Source: Planctomycetaceae bacterium (GTDB lineage: Bacteria > Planctomycetota > Planctomycetia > Pirellulales > Pirellulaceae). From it: 47,615 bases of DNA. The stretch is from contig PBSM01000229.1 in the NCBI GenBank assembly GCA_002726245.1, positions 1 through 47,615 of the forward strand, in the 5' to 3' direction. Position numbers and translations under genes: made by a program. Below, one piece after another: positions 8,389-16,624 of the stretch; the stretch's first letter is position 1, and every line of letters begins with the position of its first letter. The notes under the pieces are model-generated. The model searched no databases and was not told the origin of the DNA. It worked only from the letters and a program-made list of their open reading frames with translations.

Positions 8389-10010
8389 CACGACTCTTCA
8401 TTCTTCTCTATGCCGGCGTACTGACGGTTCTGTTTCTGGCCTGGTACATCCACGGTGCCGTTTTGAAACAACGCGCCGCAGCAGACAGAGCACGCGTCTT
8501 TGAGGAAGCGCACGGGGGCGGGGCGAGACTCGTGGCCGGTGAACTTGACGCTGCGCCACGAGATGATAGAGATCAGGTCCTGCAAACATTGCGCGGACGT
8601 TTCGCCTACCCGCTGGAAGTAATCTTGTTGGCTGATCTGCCAAAGTCAGTCCACCAGCAGATCTCAGACGCAGGTGACGTCGCCTACTTCCATCCAGAAG
8701 GAGAACGCGAGGTTGTTGTTGCGGCATTGTCCAACGGCACCGAGGCAGTGCGGCTCGGCCCGTTTCCGGACTACCAACTTCAGTCGATCGAAGAGTCGAT
8801 CGGAGGGTGGATGCGGCTCGCTGCCACAAGGCTCGAATCCATCTCGCCCGAAGAACGACAAGTCGCTCTGGACAAGATTCAGCAGCAATTTAAGTTTCCC
8901 ATCGACGTGGCAAGACAACCGGACGTGCCAGCCCAGACACGGAGGCAATTCAAGAGCGGAAAGGACGTTGTCTTCTTCATGCAGGGCGACGATCGTTGGT
9001 TCGCAGCCACACCGCTGCCAGGCGGATCCGAAGTCTTCCGTTGCGGTCCGTTTCCGAGCTTTGAGCAAATCGAGCAGAAGGCCGCAACGACAATGGTTGC
9101 CCTGGTGCTGCTTCTGGCCGCGATAGCCATTGCCTTGTTGCTGCGACCGATCGCAAGACAACTTCGGCACGTGGAGAACGCCGCAAAATCAATCGCAGCC
9201 GGCGATTTGAGTGCTCGCGTTGACGAACGTCGCGTGCGATCGGCAAAGCCACTCGCCCAAGCTTTCAATCAAATGGCCAGTCGCACGGAATCTCTTGTCC
9301 GAACACAACGCGAGATGTTACAGGCCGTTTCCCATGAGTTGCGAACTCCTTTGTCTCGCATGAGATTTGCGATCGACTTGATCGAGACGGCGAAGGACGA
9401 GAAGGAACGCCACCAACGGCTAGAATCGCTAGATGCCGCGACTGAAGAATTGGACGAGTTAGTTGGTGAATTGCTGAGTTACGTGCGAATGGAAACAGCA
9501 GAGCCGCAACTGAACTGCGAGCACATTGCGCTACAAGAAGCTCTTGATGTTCTGATCCCAAAGCACTCAGCGCTGTATCCATCAATCCATTTTTACGTGA
9601 ACGGCAACGCTGTCGATGAGCCGAATACCATCCTCGCTGACCGAACCGGTTTTTACCGAGCGATCGGAAACCTATTGAGCAACGCCGGTCGTTTCGCGAA
9701 GAGTCAAGTGCTCATCAATGCTGAGTCGCACAACGGCCTTATCACTGTGGATGTCGATGATGATGGAAGCGGCATCCCGAAATCCGAGCGAGCGCGTATC
9801 TTCGAGCCATTTGTGCGGTTGGACGACAGTTCGAACGGACACGGGGCCGGCCTTGGTTTGGCGTTAGTGAAGAGGATTGTGGCGCAACACGGCGGTAGCA
9901 TTGATGTATCGACGAGTCTGCTCGGAGGGTGCCGTATGCGGACGACGTGGCCTGGCGAGGTGCGAACGGATTCGATCCTGAACGAACACACGGCGCGCAA
10001 CGTCGGTTAG
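8385..10010 (+). CDS. sensor histidine kinase (RstB-like)
   Basis: 541 residues. An N-terminal membrane segment (about 3-22), a periplasmic sensor region of about 200 residues, a second membrane segment (about 230-252) and a HAMP domain (about 252-305) precede the kinase core. The H-box reads VSHELRTPLSRMRFAIDLIE with the phosphorylated histidine at H317, and the ATP-binding domain shows an N-box (YRAIGNLLSNAGRFA), a G1 box (VDDDGSGIPKSE) and a G2 box (GHGAGLGLALVKRIV). Its ATG overlaps the stop of the regulator gene. The sensor region contains two similar segments (about 60-130 and 150-220, each with F-x-x-P-[LI]-[ED]-V and FPDYQ/FPSFEQ), which look like an internal duplication. The signal is unknown. 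Confidence 0.9.
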   Translation: MTRLFILLYAGVLTVLFLAWYIHGAVLKQRAAADRARVFEEAHGGGARLVAGELDAAPRDDRDQVLQTLRGRFAYPLEVILLADLPKSVHQQISDAGDVAYFHPEGEREVVVAALSNGTEAVRLGPFPDYQLQSIEESIGGWMRLAATRLESISPEERQVALDKIQQQFKFPIDVARQPDVPAQTRRQFKSGKDVVFFMQGDDRWFAATPLPGGSEVFRCGPFPSFEQIEQKAATTMVALVLLLAAIAIALLLRPIARQLRHVENAAKSIAAGDLSARVDERRVRSAKPLAQAFNQMASRTESLVRTQREMLQAVSHELRTPLSRMRFAIDLIETAKDEKERHQRLESLDAATEELDELVGELLSYVRMETAEPQLNCEHIALQEALDVLIPKHSALYPSIHFYVNGNAVDEPNTILADRTGFYRAIGNLLSNAGRFAKSQVLINAESHNGLITVDVDDDGSGIPKSERARIFEPFVRLDDSSNGHGAGLGLALVKRIVAQHGGSIDVSTSLLGGCRMRTTWPGEVRTDSILNEHTARNVG

Positions 10011-10182
10011 ACGAGTCGGCTGCGAGCACTAGAGCCAACGGACGCGTCGCAAGAACTGTCTGGACTCTAGGAGGAACAAATCAGCGACGGGACGATATCG
10101 ACGGTGTATGAATTGAATATCTGAGCCAATTCTTCATACTGATCCTAATCAACTCAACTCACCTTACCATGACGAGGAAACA

Positions 10183-10947
10183 ATGTTTCGTAACCAACTG
10201 ATCTACCGCCTTTCAACGATGGCACTTGCAATGAGCCCTTTTCTGTTGCCTGGTACAGCTTCCGCCGACACGTTTGAACTCCGGACATACACCACTAACG
10301 AAGGCAAGCTGGAGTCGCTAAACGCGCGTTTCCGCGATCACACCGTGCGTCTGTTCAAGAAGCACGGAATCGAATCGGTAGGCTACTGGGTTCCGACCGA
10401 CAAAGAGAAGTCGAAGAACACCTTGATCTATGTCATCAAACACAAAAGTCGTGACGCGGCGCAGGCTTCGTGGAAAGCGTTTCGCTCGGATCCTGAATGG
10501 CAGAAGGTTGCGAAGGAATCTCAAGAGGACGGCCGCATTCTGGCCAAGAGACCGGAGTCCGTGTACATGGAAGCCACTGATTATTCGCCGACGTGGGAGA
10601 ATGGCACGGCGGACGACGACGACGTGTTCGAACTGCGAATCTACAAGGCAGCCGAGCGGAAACTCGGCAAGCTAGACGCTCGCTTTCGCGACCACACGAT
10701 TCGTCTCTTCAATAAACATGGCATGAAGTCCGTTGCTTACTGGCATCCGACCGATGAGCCCGATTCGAAAGACAACCTGATCTACATCATCAAACACGAC
10801 AGCCGCGACGCCGCGAAGAAATCGTGGCAGACGTTTATCGCCGATCCCGAATGGAAGAAGGCCGCTGAGGAATCCGGCGTCGGGCGTCTCGCGAAACGGC
10901 CGGCAGCGACCTACATGAAGGCCACTGATTACTCGGCGATTCGTTGA
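10183..10947 (+). CDS. exported protein with two tandem NIPSNAP domains
   Basis: 254 residues. A signal peptide is followed by a likely cleavage after TASA (residues 26-29). Two near-identical repeats follow: DTFELRTYTTNEGKLESLNARFRDHT (about 30-55) and DVFELRIYKAAERKLGKLDARFRDHT (about 147-172). Each continues into KHGI/KHGM, a WxPTD motif and an ASW/KSW...DPEW ending. This is the NIPSNAP ferredoxin-like fold in duplicate. Family knowledge: NIPSNAP proteins are small, possibly ligand-binding, and often appear as exported single or tandem copies in planctomycetes; no catalytic role is established. ATG 10183 has GAGG six bases upstream. It lies alone between the kinase and clpS. Confidence 0.88.
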   Translation: MFRNQLIYRLSTMALAMSPFLLPGTASADTFELRTYTTNEGKLESLNARFRDHTVRLFKKHGIESVGYWVPTDKEKSKNTLIYVIKHKSRDAAQASWKAFRSDPEWQKVAKESQEDGRILAKRPESVYMEATDYSPTWENGTADDDDVFELRIYKAAERKLGKLDARFRDHTIRLFNKHGMKSVAYWHPTDEPDSKDNLIYIIKHDSRDAAKKSWQTFIADPEWKKAAEESGVGRLAKRPAATYMKATDYSAIR

Positions 10948-11034
10948 GAGCGACGCAAGCTTTCGCGCACACGCAATGGATGGCGCGCATTCTTGTGCCT
11001 ACGGTGCGGCCGCCAGCGACGGAGGAGGCGCCCC

Positions 11035-11205
11035 TTGATGCGGATACAGCTTGCGGTGAGAACTAACTGCCTCCCGCGAGACTATCCGAAACAACGCAGA
11101 AAGATGTCCACGATGCCAGAAGGCTTGCTTGACACCTTCAACCGCCAAGAGATTCTGGACCTGCTGGCCTTCGTTCAGTTCGGAGGCAAGGAAGTTGCAG
11201 AATGA
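11035..11205 (+). pseudogene. C-terminal remnant of a planctomycete-type c-type cytochrome/heme-binding protein
   Basis: The frame 10993-11205 ends with MPEGLLDTFNRQEILDLLAF followed by VQFGGKEVAE and a stop. This closely resembles the very C-terminus of the large planctomycete proteins with a heme-binding cytochrome domain, which end in a MPEGLLD...EILDLLAYL-type helix. About 20 residues before it (RIQLAVRTNCLPRD) fit the preceding beta-strand region. No CxxCH motif, domain body or start is present in the 85 bases between this piece and the NIPSNAP gene. It is therefore a leftover tail, presumably after a deletion. The left boundary is approximate. Confidence 0.6.
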
Positions 11206-11345
11206 TGGAGCACTTACGTCATCGTCGCAACACCAGAAACAAGGTGTTGTCACGGCAGGAAATCGAGCTGAAGGCTTCGAGAAGAATGTCACGCCCCCGG
11301 TTACTATCTGTCGCCGCTACGCGGCTAATCGTCGGCGTGAGCTAA

Positions 11346-11687
11346 TCAGTCGGCGGGAGTTTCTGCCTCGATCGAAGCCCACATCGAACCGACACAACGC
11401 TCGATGTGCTTGTCTCTACCAAAGGCATGAATCTGGTCACGCTTCAGCTCGGCGTGTTCCTTCGTTGTAGTCAAACAGGTCGCGCGACCGGACGTATCTA
11501 CTTCCTTTGCGATCTGCCTTCCACGTTCGAGCGGGTAACCGAACAACTGCTGCATCATGTGAATGACGTAGTCGTAGCTGTGATCGTCATCGTCCCACAG
11601 AACAACATGATACCGAGGCTGCCGCTTCGGCTTCTTCTTCTTCGCGGTTGCGGCAATTGGTTTCAAAACCGTTATTTCGGAATCCAT
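11346..11687 (-). CDS. clpS: ATP-dependent Clp protease adaptor ClpS
   Basis: 113 residues. A basic N-terminal tail (AATAKKKKPKRQP) precedes the ClpS core: YHVVLWDDDDHSYDYVIHMM (about 26-45), LFGYPLERGRQIAKEVDTSG and the C-terminal GRATCLTTTKEHAELKRDQI. The acidic DDDDHSYDYVI stretch is the N-degron-binding loop region, and the helix with H43-M44 matches the residues that contact N-terminal bulky residues in known ClpS. It delivers N-end-rule substrates to ClpA/ClpC-type unfoldases; no clp unfoldase is encoded nearby. It is transcribed divergently from the M20 peptidase gene. Confidence 0.9.
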   Translation of the reverse strand: MDSEITVLKPIAATAKKKKPKRQPRYHVVLWDDDDHSYDYVIHMMQQLFGYPLERGRQIAKEVDTSGRATCLTTTKEHAELKRDQIHAFGRDKHIERCVGSMWASIEAETPAD

Positions 11688-11827
11688 CGTTCACTCGTAG
11701 GGCACGCGGCTCGCGTGACGGTCTTGCACATTCTCGAATGCGCTCCGACTCCACGCGCGACGACCGGTTGGTCATCGAGCGACTAGAGTATTATATTGTA
11801 GCGCCTTACGTTTCGGGAAGGAGAACC

Positions 11828-13198
11828 ATGCCGGACTTCAGCCAATACCTAGACGAACATCGCGAAGTCTTTGAGGCCGACCTGTGCGAACTGCTGCGAA
11901 TTCCGAGCGTCAGCGCTGATAGCAGTCACCAGAACGACATGGCCGCGGCGGCGGACTGGATGCTGCGGCATTTCCAGACGATTGGCCTCTCGGCCGAATT
12001 GATACCAACGAAGGGCCACCCCATCGTTTACGCCGAATCTCCACCGGTCGAAGGAGCACCGACCGCCCTCATCTACGGACATTACGACGTCCAGCCACCA
12101 GATCCACTTGACGAGTGGATCTCACCTCCGTTCGAGCCCACGAAGCGAGACGGAAATGTCTATGCACGCGGCGCTACCGATGATAAAGGCCAGATGCTGA
12201 CGCATGTGAAGAGCGGACAGACTTGGCTCGAAACCGAAGGCCGTCTGCCGATTCAGTTGAAGTACCTGATCGAAGGTGAAGAGGAAGTTGGCAGCGAAAG
12301 CCTCGATGCGTTCTTAGAAGATCGCCGCGAGCAGCTCGCTTGCGACGTCATCGTCATCAGCGATACCAGTCAGTTCGCTCCCGGCCAGCCAGCGATCACC
12401 TATGGACTGCGCGGTATCGCGTACTTCGAATTGCGAGTCAGCGGGCCGAAGCAGGACTTGCATTCGGGAACATTCGGTGGAGCCGTCGCGAATCCGCTCA
12501 ACGCGTTATCGAAAATGCTCGCGGCGCTGACCGACGGGGACGGACGAATCCAAGTGCCGGGTTTCTACGATGATGTTATCGAGTTGCCGGCCAAGGAACG
12601 GGAGCAGTTTGCCGCATTGAACTTCGATGAAGCCAAGTTCATGGAGCAAATCGGTGTGAAGGCTGTTCAGGGCGAAGTCGATTTTTCGACGCTCGAACGA
12701 CGTTGGGCTCGCCCGACTTGCGACGTGCACGGACTGTGGGGCGGATATCAAGGCGAGGGCGGCAAGACAGTCCTGCCCTGCCGAGCCGGTGCCAAGTTCA
12801 GCTTTCGCTTGGTGCCCGACCAGGATCCGAAGAAGGTGGCTGCGTCGCTCGAGTCGTACTTGCGCTCGCATTGTCCGCTGGGAGTCGAAATGGAGCTGAT
12901 CGATTTGCACGGCGCGCCCGGTGTCCTTGTGCCTCTCGAAAGTCCCTTTATGTCCGCCGCTGCCGCTGCAATCGAGAAAGGCTTCGGCACCGCTCCTGTC
13001 TTCATCCGCGAAGGCGGTTCCATTCCCATCGTCAACGCCTTCGCCGAAACACTCGGCGCCGACACGCTGCTACTCGGCTGGGGCCTCGACGACGACAACA
13101 CGCACAGCCCCAACGAGAAACTTCACCTCGCGGATTTTCATCGCGGGATCAAAGCAAGCGGCCACCTGTGGGAAGAGCTTGGCAAACTCAAACGATGA
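11828..13198 (+). CDS. M20-family dipeptidase/metallopeptidase
   Basis: 456 residues from ATG 11828, which has GAAGGAG about five bases upstream; the frame extends back to 11648 but that part lies over the clpS start and has no ribosome site. Zinc-ligand motifs of the M20 family are visible: GHYDVQPP (H85), RGATDDKGQM with the bridging Asp, the catalytic glutamates in EGEEEVGS, SDTS (Asp), and the final His in DDDNTHSPNEKL. The dimerisation domain lies at about residues 200-330 (LRVSGPKQDLHSGTFGG). The length and motifs fit cytosolic non-specific dipeptidases (CNDP/PepV-like). It has no signal peptide. It converges on the sulfatase gene, with one base between stops. Confidence 0.93.
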   Translation: MPDFSQYLDEHREVFEADLCELLRIPSVSADSSHQNDMAAAADWMLRHFQTIGLSAELIPTKGHPIVYAESPPVEGAPTALIYGHYDVQPPDPLDEWISPPFEPTKRDGNVYARGATDDKGQMLTHVKSGQTWLETEGRLPIQLKYLIEGEEEVGSESLDAFLEDRREQLACDVIVISDTSQFAPGQPAITYGLRGIAYFELRVSGPKQDLHSGTFGGAVANPLNALSKMLAALTDGDGRIQVPGFYDDVIELPAKEREQFAALNFDEAKFMEQIGVKAVQGEVDFSTLERRWARPTCDVHGLWGGYQGEGGKTVLPCRAGAKFSFRLVPDQDPKKVAASLESYLRSHCPLGVEMELIDLHGAPGVLVPLESPFMSAAAAAIEKGFGTAPVFIREGGSIPIVNAFAETLGADTLLLGWGLDDDNTHSPNEKLHLADFHRGIKASGHLWEELGKLKR

Positions 13199-13199
13199 G

Positions 13200-14639
13200 C
13201 TATCGCTTTTTCTGGCGGCCGACTTGCGTCGCGCGTTGTGGATCGTAGTTCGCGTTCTCGACTGGCATTTGTGCGTCGATGGCGTCTCGCCACTTGTGCA
13301 GCTTCGCCCGCAACTTTGTAGCTTGTTCTGGCATCTTCGCAGTCAGATCGTTTTGCTCGCCGATGTCGGTTAATAGATCGTACAGCTCCACGCGGTCGTC
13401 TTCATGAAACTCGATCAGGCGCCACTTGCCGGAACGAATGGCGCTATAGGGACTGTCTCCGCCGGCGTGATAATGGGGATAGTGCCAGTAGAGATTTCGG
13501 TTCAGTTCGGCATCCGAATCGCGAAGCAACGAAACAATGCTCTTACCATCCACGTTTGCGTTGTGCTTGGCATCACCTTTCGTCTCCGCGATCTCCAGGA
13601 ACGTGGGATAGTAGTCAGTGGTTACAATCGGCTCGGCGCAGATGCTGCCAGCTTCGGTTACGCCGGGCCAACGGACGATCGCCGGAACGCGCACGCCGCC
13701 TTCATAGGCCGACCCCTTGCCGCGACGCAACGGAAGATTCTCCGTGAAGCCGTCATGCTTGCCGTAGCGTTGTGTTAGGCCGCCGTTGTCGGATGTGAAC
13801 ACAACAACTGTGTTACCGGCGATGCCATGTCGATCAAGTCGCTCCAGCACACGACCAACGCTCTGATCCAGGCTGGCCACCATGGCTGCATACGCCGGAT
13901 TCTTGTGCGTTGCATCGTCGCGTACCTTCTTCGTAAAGTCAGAAACAAGATCGGCGCGGCCTTGGATCGGTGTGTGCGGCACGTGATAAGCGAAGTAGAG
14001 AAAGAACGATTTGGTGCGATGGTCGTCGATAAACTCAACAGCCTTGTCCGTTAAGTAGTCGGTCAAATACTCGCTCTTCGATTCGCCGTCCGGATTGCCG
14101 CCCGTGCGAAGAAGATAGCCCTTCGTTCCCGCAGGCTTACTGTATTGAAAGTCGAAGCCGTGTGCCGTTGGACCGTGCTCGGCGGGGCTTTGGCCAGGGA
14201 AGTTGAGATGCCACTTGCCGACTTGAGCCGTCGCGTATCCGGCCGCGCTCAAGGCTTCGGCGATCGTGACGTGACGGTCTTCGAGGCCCTTCGTCCAATC
14301 CGGAATCCGCAGCTTCGCCCAGGGACGATTCTGACCCGCGATGAAGTCGGTCAATCGCAACCGAGCCGGATACATGCCGGTCATGATTGAAGCACGCGTC
14401 GGGGAGCAAACCGTACAAGCCGAGTAGGCGTTGGTGAACTTCATGCCATCTTGGGCTAGATTGTCCAAGTTGGGCGTCTCGTAAAAATCACTGCCGAAGC
14501 ATCGCAGCCCCGTCCACCCAAGATCATCAGCCAGCAAGAAGACAATGTTCGGCGGACGATCGCCTTCCGCTGCCGACAGCATCGAGATACCGGAAGTCAC
14601 AACTGACAGGACAATACAAGCGAGCAGCCGTTGTTTCAT
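13200..14639 (-). CDS. sulfatase (formylglycine-dependent)
   Basis: 479 residues. A signal peptide (about 1-24, ending SAAEG) suggests export. Metal-binding DD38-39 lies in NIVFLLADDLGW. The CSPTR motif begins at C78, the cysteine oxidised to formylglycine, followed by ASIMTGMYPAR. Further conserved pieces are GKWHLN, HVPHTP and FTSDNGG, the usual order for arylsulfatase-type enzymes that remove sulfate esters from polysaccharides or small substrates. The substrate cannot be read from the sequence. Planctomycetes commonly encode many such enzymes. It lies tail to tail with the M20 peptidase gene; no formylglycine-generating enzyme is encoded nearby. Confidence 0.95.
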   Translation of the reverse strand: MKQRLLACIVLSVVTSGISMLSAAEGDRPPNIVFLLADDLGWTGLRCFGSDFYETPNLDNLAQDGMKFTNAYSACTVCSPTRASIMTGMYPARLRLTDFIAGQNRPWAKLRIPDWTKGLEDRHVTIAEALSAAGYATAQVGKWHLNFPGQSPAEHGPTAHGFDFQYSKPAGTKGYLLRTGGNPDGESKSEYLTDYLTDKAVEFIDDHRTKSFFLYFAYHVPHTPIQGRADLVSDFTKKVRDDATHKNPAYAAMVASLDQSVGRVLERLDRHGIAGNTVVVFTSDNGGLTQRYGKHDGFTENLPLRRGKGSAYEGGVRVPAIVRWPGVTEAGSICAEPIVTTDYYPTFLEIAETKGDAKHNANVDGKSIVSLLRDSDAELNRNLYWHYPHYHAGGDSPYSAIRSGKWRLIEFHEDDRVELYDLLTDIGEQNDLTAKMPEQATKLRAKLHKWRDAIDAQMPVENANYDPQRATQVGRQKKR

Positions 14640-14696
14640 CGTGAATCTTGATTGAAGAGCGTGTAGGTACTGACCCTCTAGTGTGTTGCTGAAGAA

Positions 14697-14942
14697 TTAT
14701 TCGTTCGACCAATCTCCAGCGACGAAACCGAGTCGTTCGGCAAAGTGCTTCACCTCATTGTCCGCACATCCCGTAAGGATCACATCTGAAGTTCGTGACG
14801 CAGGATAATGAGAAAACATGGTGACGGGTAGCGCCCGACCATCAAACACTACAGAATCGCCTGCCCTAAGTGAGGGCATGTCATCAACACTAAGGGTGTA
14901 GCATTTTCCGTGGGCGAACATCCGAAGCTTGGTTGTCCACAT
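14697..14942 (-). CDS. small hypothetical protein next to an IS remnant
   Basis: 81 residues, unrecognised. The sequence (KCYTLSVDDMPSLRAGDSVV, then FDGRALPVTMFSHYPASRTS) has ordinary composition and codon character and looks coding. It begins inside the 3' end of the degraded transposase frame, so its start may have been truncated by the insertion. No motif, signal peptide or membrane segment is seen. Confidence 0.35.
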   Translation of the reverse strand: MWTTKLRMFAHGKCYTLSVDDMPSLRAGDSVVFDGRALPVTMFSHYPASRTSDVILTGCADNEVKHFAERLGFVAGDWSNE

Positions 14943-15602
14943 TGATCTGGCCTTCCGCTGCTGCCTCCAGCAACTCTTTCGTCGTCCAAGGCTTTGCGGT
15001 CAATCCGCTCGCCATCGCTGGTGTCATCTTAATCGATGAGTGCTTGCGGACGAAATTGTACGTCGCGAAGAAGATATTCTGCATGGCGATGTGATGCCGA
15101 AGCGACTTGCTATGCCCGTTCGTAAGCCTCGTGAAACGACGGAGGCTCATGCGTAGCGTGAGATTTACGCGCTCGACAATTGACGTCCCGATTCGGTCGG
15201 GATCGGGCGAGCCGTACGCTATGGACTTCTCTGCGGATACCATTGTTGCTGGCGAGTAACGCGTCTGCTCTTGAGTCGATGAGTAGGTCTTGATGAGACA
15301 CCCGTAAGCAACGTCGTTGCGGAACGTAAATGGCACGTTGTACTGGTAGGCTGGAAAGCCATCGCTTGTGAGCTGGAAGCGACCCGTGACAGCATCCTTG
15401 AGTTTGTCGAGGAATCGTTGTGTGTGTTCGCCGTCTCGGTTGCCGATGTGGTGCGCCAGCACTAGTTTCGTGCTTCGTTCGATGCGATAAACGTCCACGA
15501 GTCGCCGAATTGCTCGTCTGCACCGAGCTGCTTGCGAGTGCGCTCTTTCATGCCAACGAAGCTCCAGATTTCGTCGATCTCAACGTCGTTGACCGGCACG
15601 TT
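14890..15602 (-). pseudogene. IS1-family transposase, truncated and frameshifted
   Basis: Two overlapping frames together read as an IS1-type DDE transposase. The upstream piece (about 15602-15462) gives NVPVNDVEIDEIWSFVGMKE...GDSWTFIA; the downstream piece (15498-14890) continues ERSTKLVLAHHIGNRDGEHT and ends after KHSSIKMTPAMASGL. One base is missing at about 15489-15495: restoring one A would join them as WTFIA-IERSTKLV. The N-terminal helix-turn-helix half (about 55 residues) is absent upstream of 15602, where sequence similarity stops. No terminal inverted repeats or target duplication were recognised. The element is therefore non-autonomous or dead. Confidence 0.75.
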
Positions 15603-15678
15603 ACATATACCGCTAAAAGCAAAAAAAATCCCACTCGTGATTGAGCGGGACGCTGGTTGCAAATTGTTCTGTTCCGTT

Positions 15679-15885
15679 TTATTCGAGAGTGCCGCCGTTG
15701 TTCGTGGGGAAGGTAGTTGACGACAGGGCCTCACCTGCAATTGGATTGGGTGTTGGCTTTGTTGTGTCGTTGAACCGCTTCGGCATAATGTCACTGACGA
15801 TCTTCATGCCGGATTCCTGTGAATCGGAACTCACGCTTGGCGCGACCGTCTGCGACAACGTCTCGGCTATGTAGGTTTTTGGCAT
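15679..15885 (-). CDS. small hypothetical protein
   Basis: 68 residues from ATG 15885, preceded by GAGGTGG on the coding strand at a good distance. The sequence (MPKTYIAETLSQTVAPSVSS...) is polar, rich in Ser/Thr/Pro and without motif or hydrophobic segment. It ends just upstream of the truncated transposase. The clear ribosome site favours a real gene; the function is unknown. Confidence 0.4.
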   Translation of the reverse strand: MPKTYIAETLSQTVAPSVSSDSQESGMKIVSDIMPKRFNDTTKPTPNPIAGEALSSTTFPTNNGGTLE

Positions 15886-15945
15886 GTTTCCACCTCAACT
15901 GAATCTTACTGGGCCTCACATCGCAGGCAAACTATTTGGCCGCGA

Positions 15946-16431
15946 CTACGTCAGCCCGTGTTCCGGCTGAAATCCTCGGTCAAGCATAGCTACCATGATC
16001 TCGGTCGCGGTCATCGGACTATCAGACTCGCTTAGCACCTGCTCGGCCAGTTTGATCGCCGTCGGCTTTGGCGGCTCACACTCCAACGAAGCGATAGCGT
16101 ACACAGTCTTCCTGTGCTTGTGAGAGCCAACGACTCGCCGCACTTCACCAGATTTCTCCAGCCGATGCATCGTGGTTCGCAGGACCGGCAGTGACACTTC
16201 GCGGCCAGCCTCTTTCAGTATGCCCATTAGGTCGGCGAGCGTGAACGGTCGATCGACTGGCAGCAACGCGCGTACGGCATCGGCCACACCTCCGCAGCGA
16301 GGCTGTACGAAACGCGATTGGAGAATGGCGATCTCTTCAAGCGTTGCGTGATAGTCGCGCCGTGCGGACTGTACGGCCTTGTCGCGGCGTTGCATCGCCA
16401 GCTTGCGAAGCTCATCGAATGGCGTCGGCAT
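15946..16431 (-). CDS. winged-helix domain protein, possible regulator
   Basis: 161 residues. The N-terminal third is charged and helical (LRKLAMQRRDKAVQSARRDY). Residues about 60-110 (PFTLADLMGILKEAGREVSL, then LRTTMHRLEKSGEVRRVVGS) have the shape of a winged helix with a basic wing. A second partial helical module follows at about 135-160 (SPMTATEIMVAMLDRGFQPE). It is a plausible DNA-binding protein, but no named family was recognised. It is transcribed divergently from the esterase gene; two tandem palindromes lie in the shared 193-base gap and could be its operator (inference). Confidence 0.55.
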   Translation of the reverse strand: MPTPFDELRKLAMQRRDKAVQSARRDYHATLEEIAILQSRFVQPRCGGVADAVRALLPVDRPFTLADLMGILKEAGREVSLPVLRTTMHRLEKSGEVRRVVGSHKHRKTVYAIASLECEPPKPTAIKLAEQVLSESDSPMTATEIMVAMLDRGFQPEHGLT

Positions 16432-16513
16432 TCCAGCATGTTAGCCAGCGCCGGGGCGGGTACAATTGGGGTCAGCCGTAGCAACACTTTAAGGGGTCGG
16501 TACCAGCGTGCAG

Positions 16514-16564
16514 GTTATGCTGCAGCATAACTTCCAGGTCAGGAACTGTGTATGCTACAGCATA
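16514..16564. promoter_or_regulatory. two tandem operator-like palindromes
   Basis: GTTATGCTGCAGCATAAC (16514-16531) is a perfect 18-base palindrome. TATGCTACAGCATA (16551-16564) matches its core with one symmetry-breaking base, and both are followed by AC. Their centres are 35 bases apart. This layout is typical of a dimeric repressor with two sites at a promoter. The sites lie between the winged-helix gene (minus strand) and the esterase gene (plus strand). Confidence 0.5.
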
Positions 16565-16624
16565 ACCTACGCGGCAAAAGGATAAACGCAGAGCACTCTG
16601 ATATTCGATCAAGGAACGCGCACC

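Noticed and set aside
11648..11827. N-terminal 60 residues of the M20 frame
   Set aside because: It lies across the clpS start and has no ribosome site; ATG 11828 has GAAGGAG and matches the family start.
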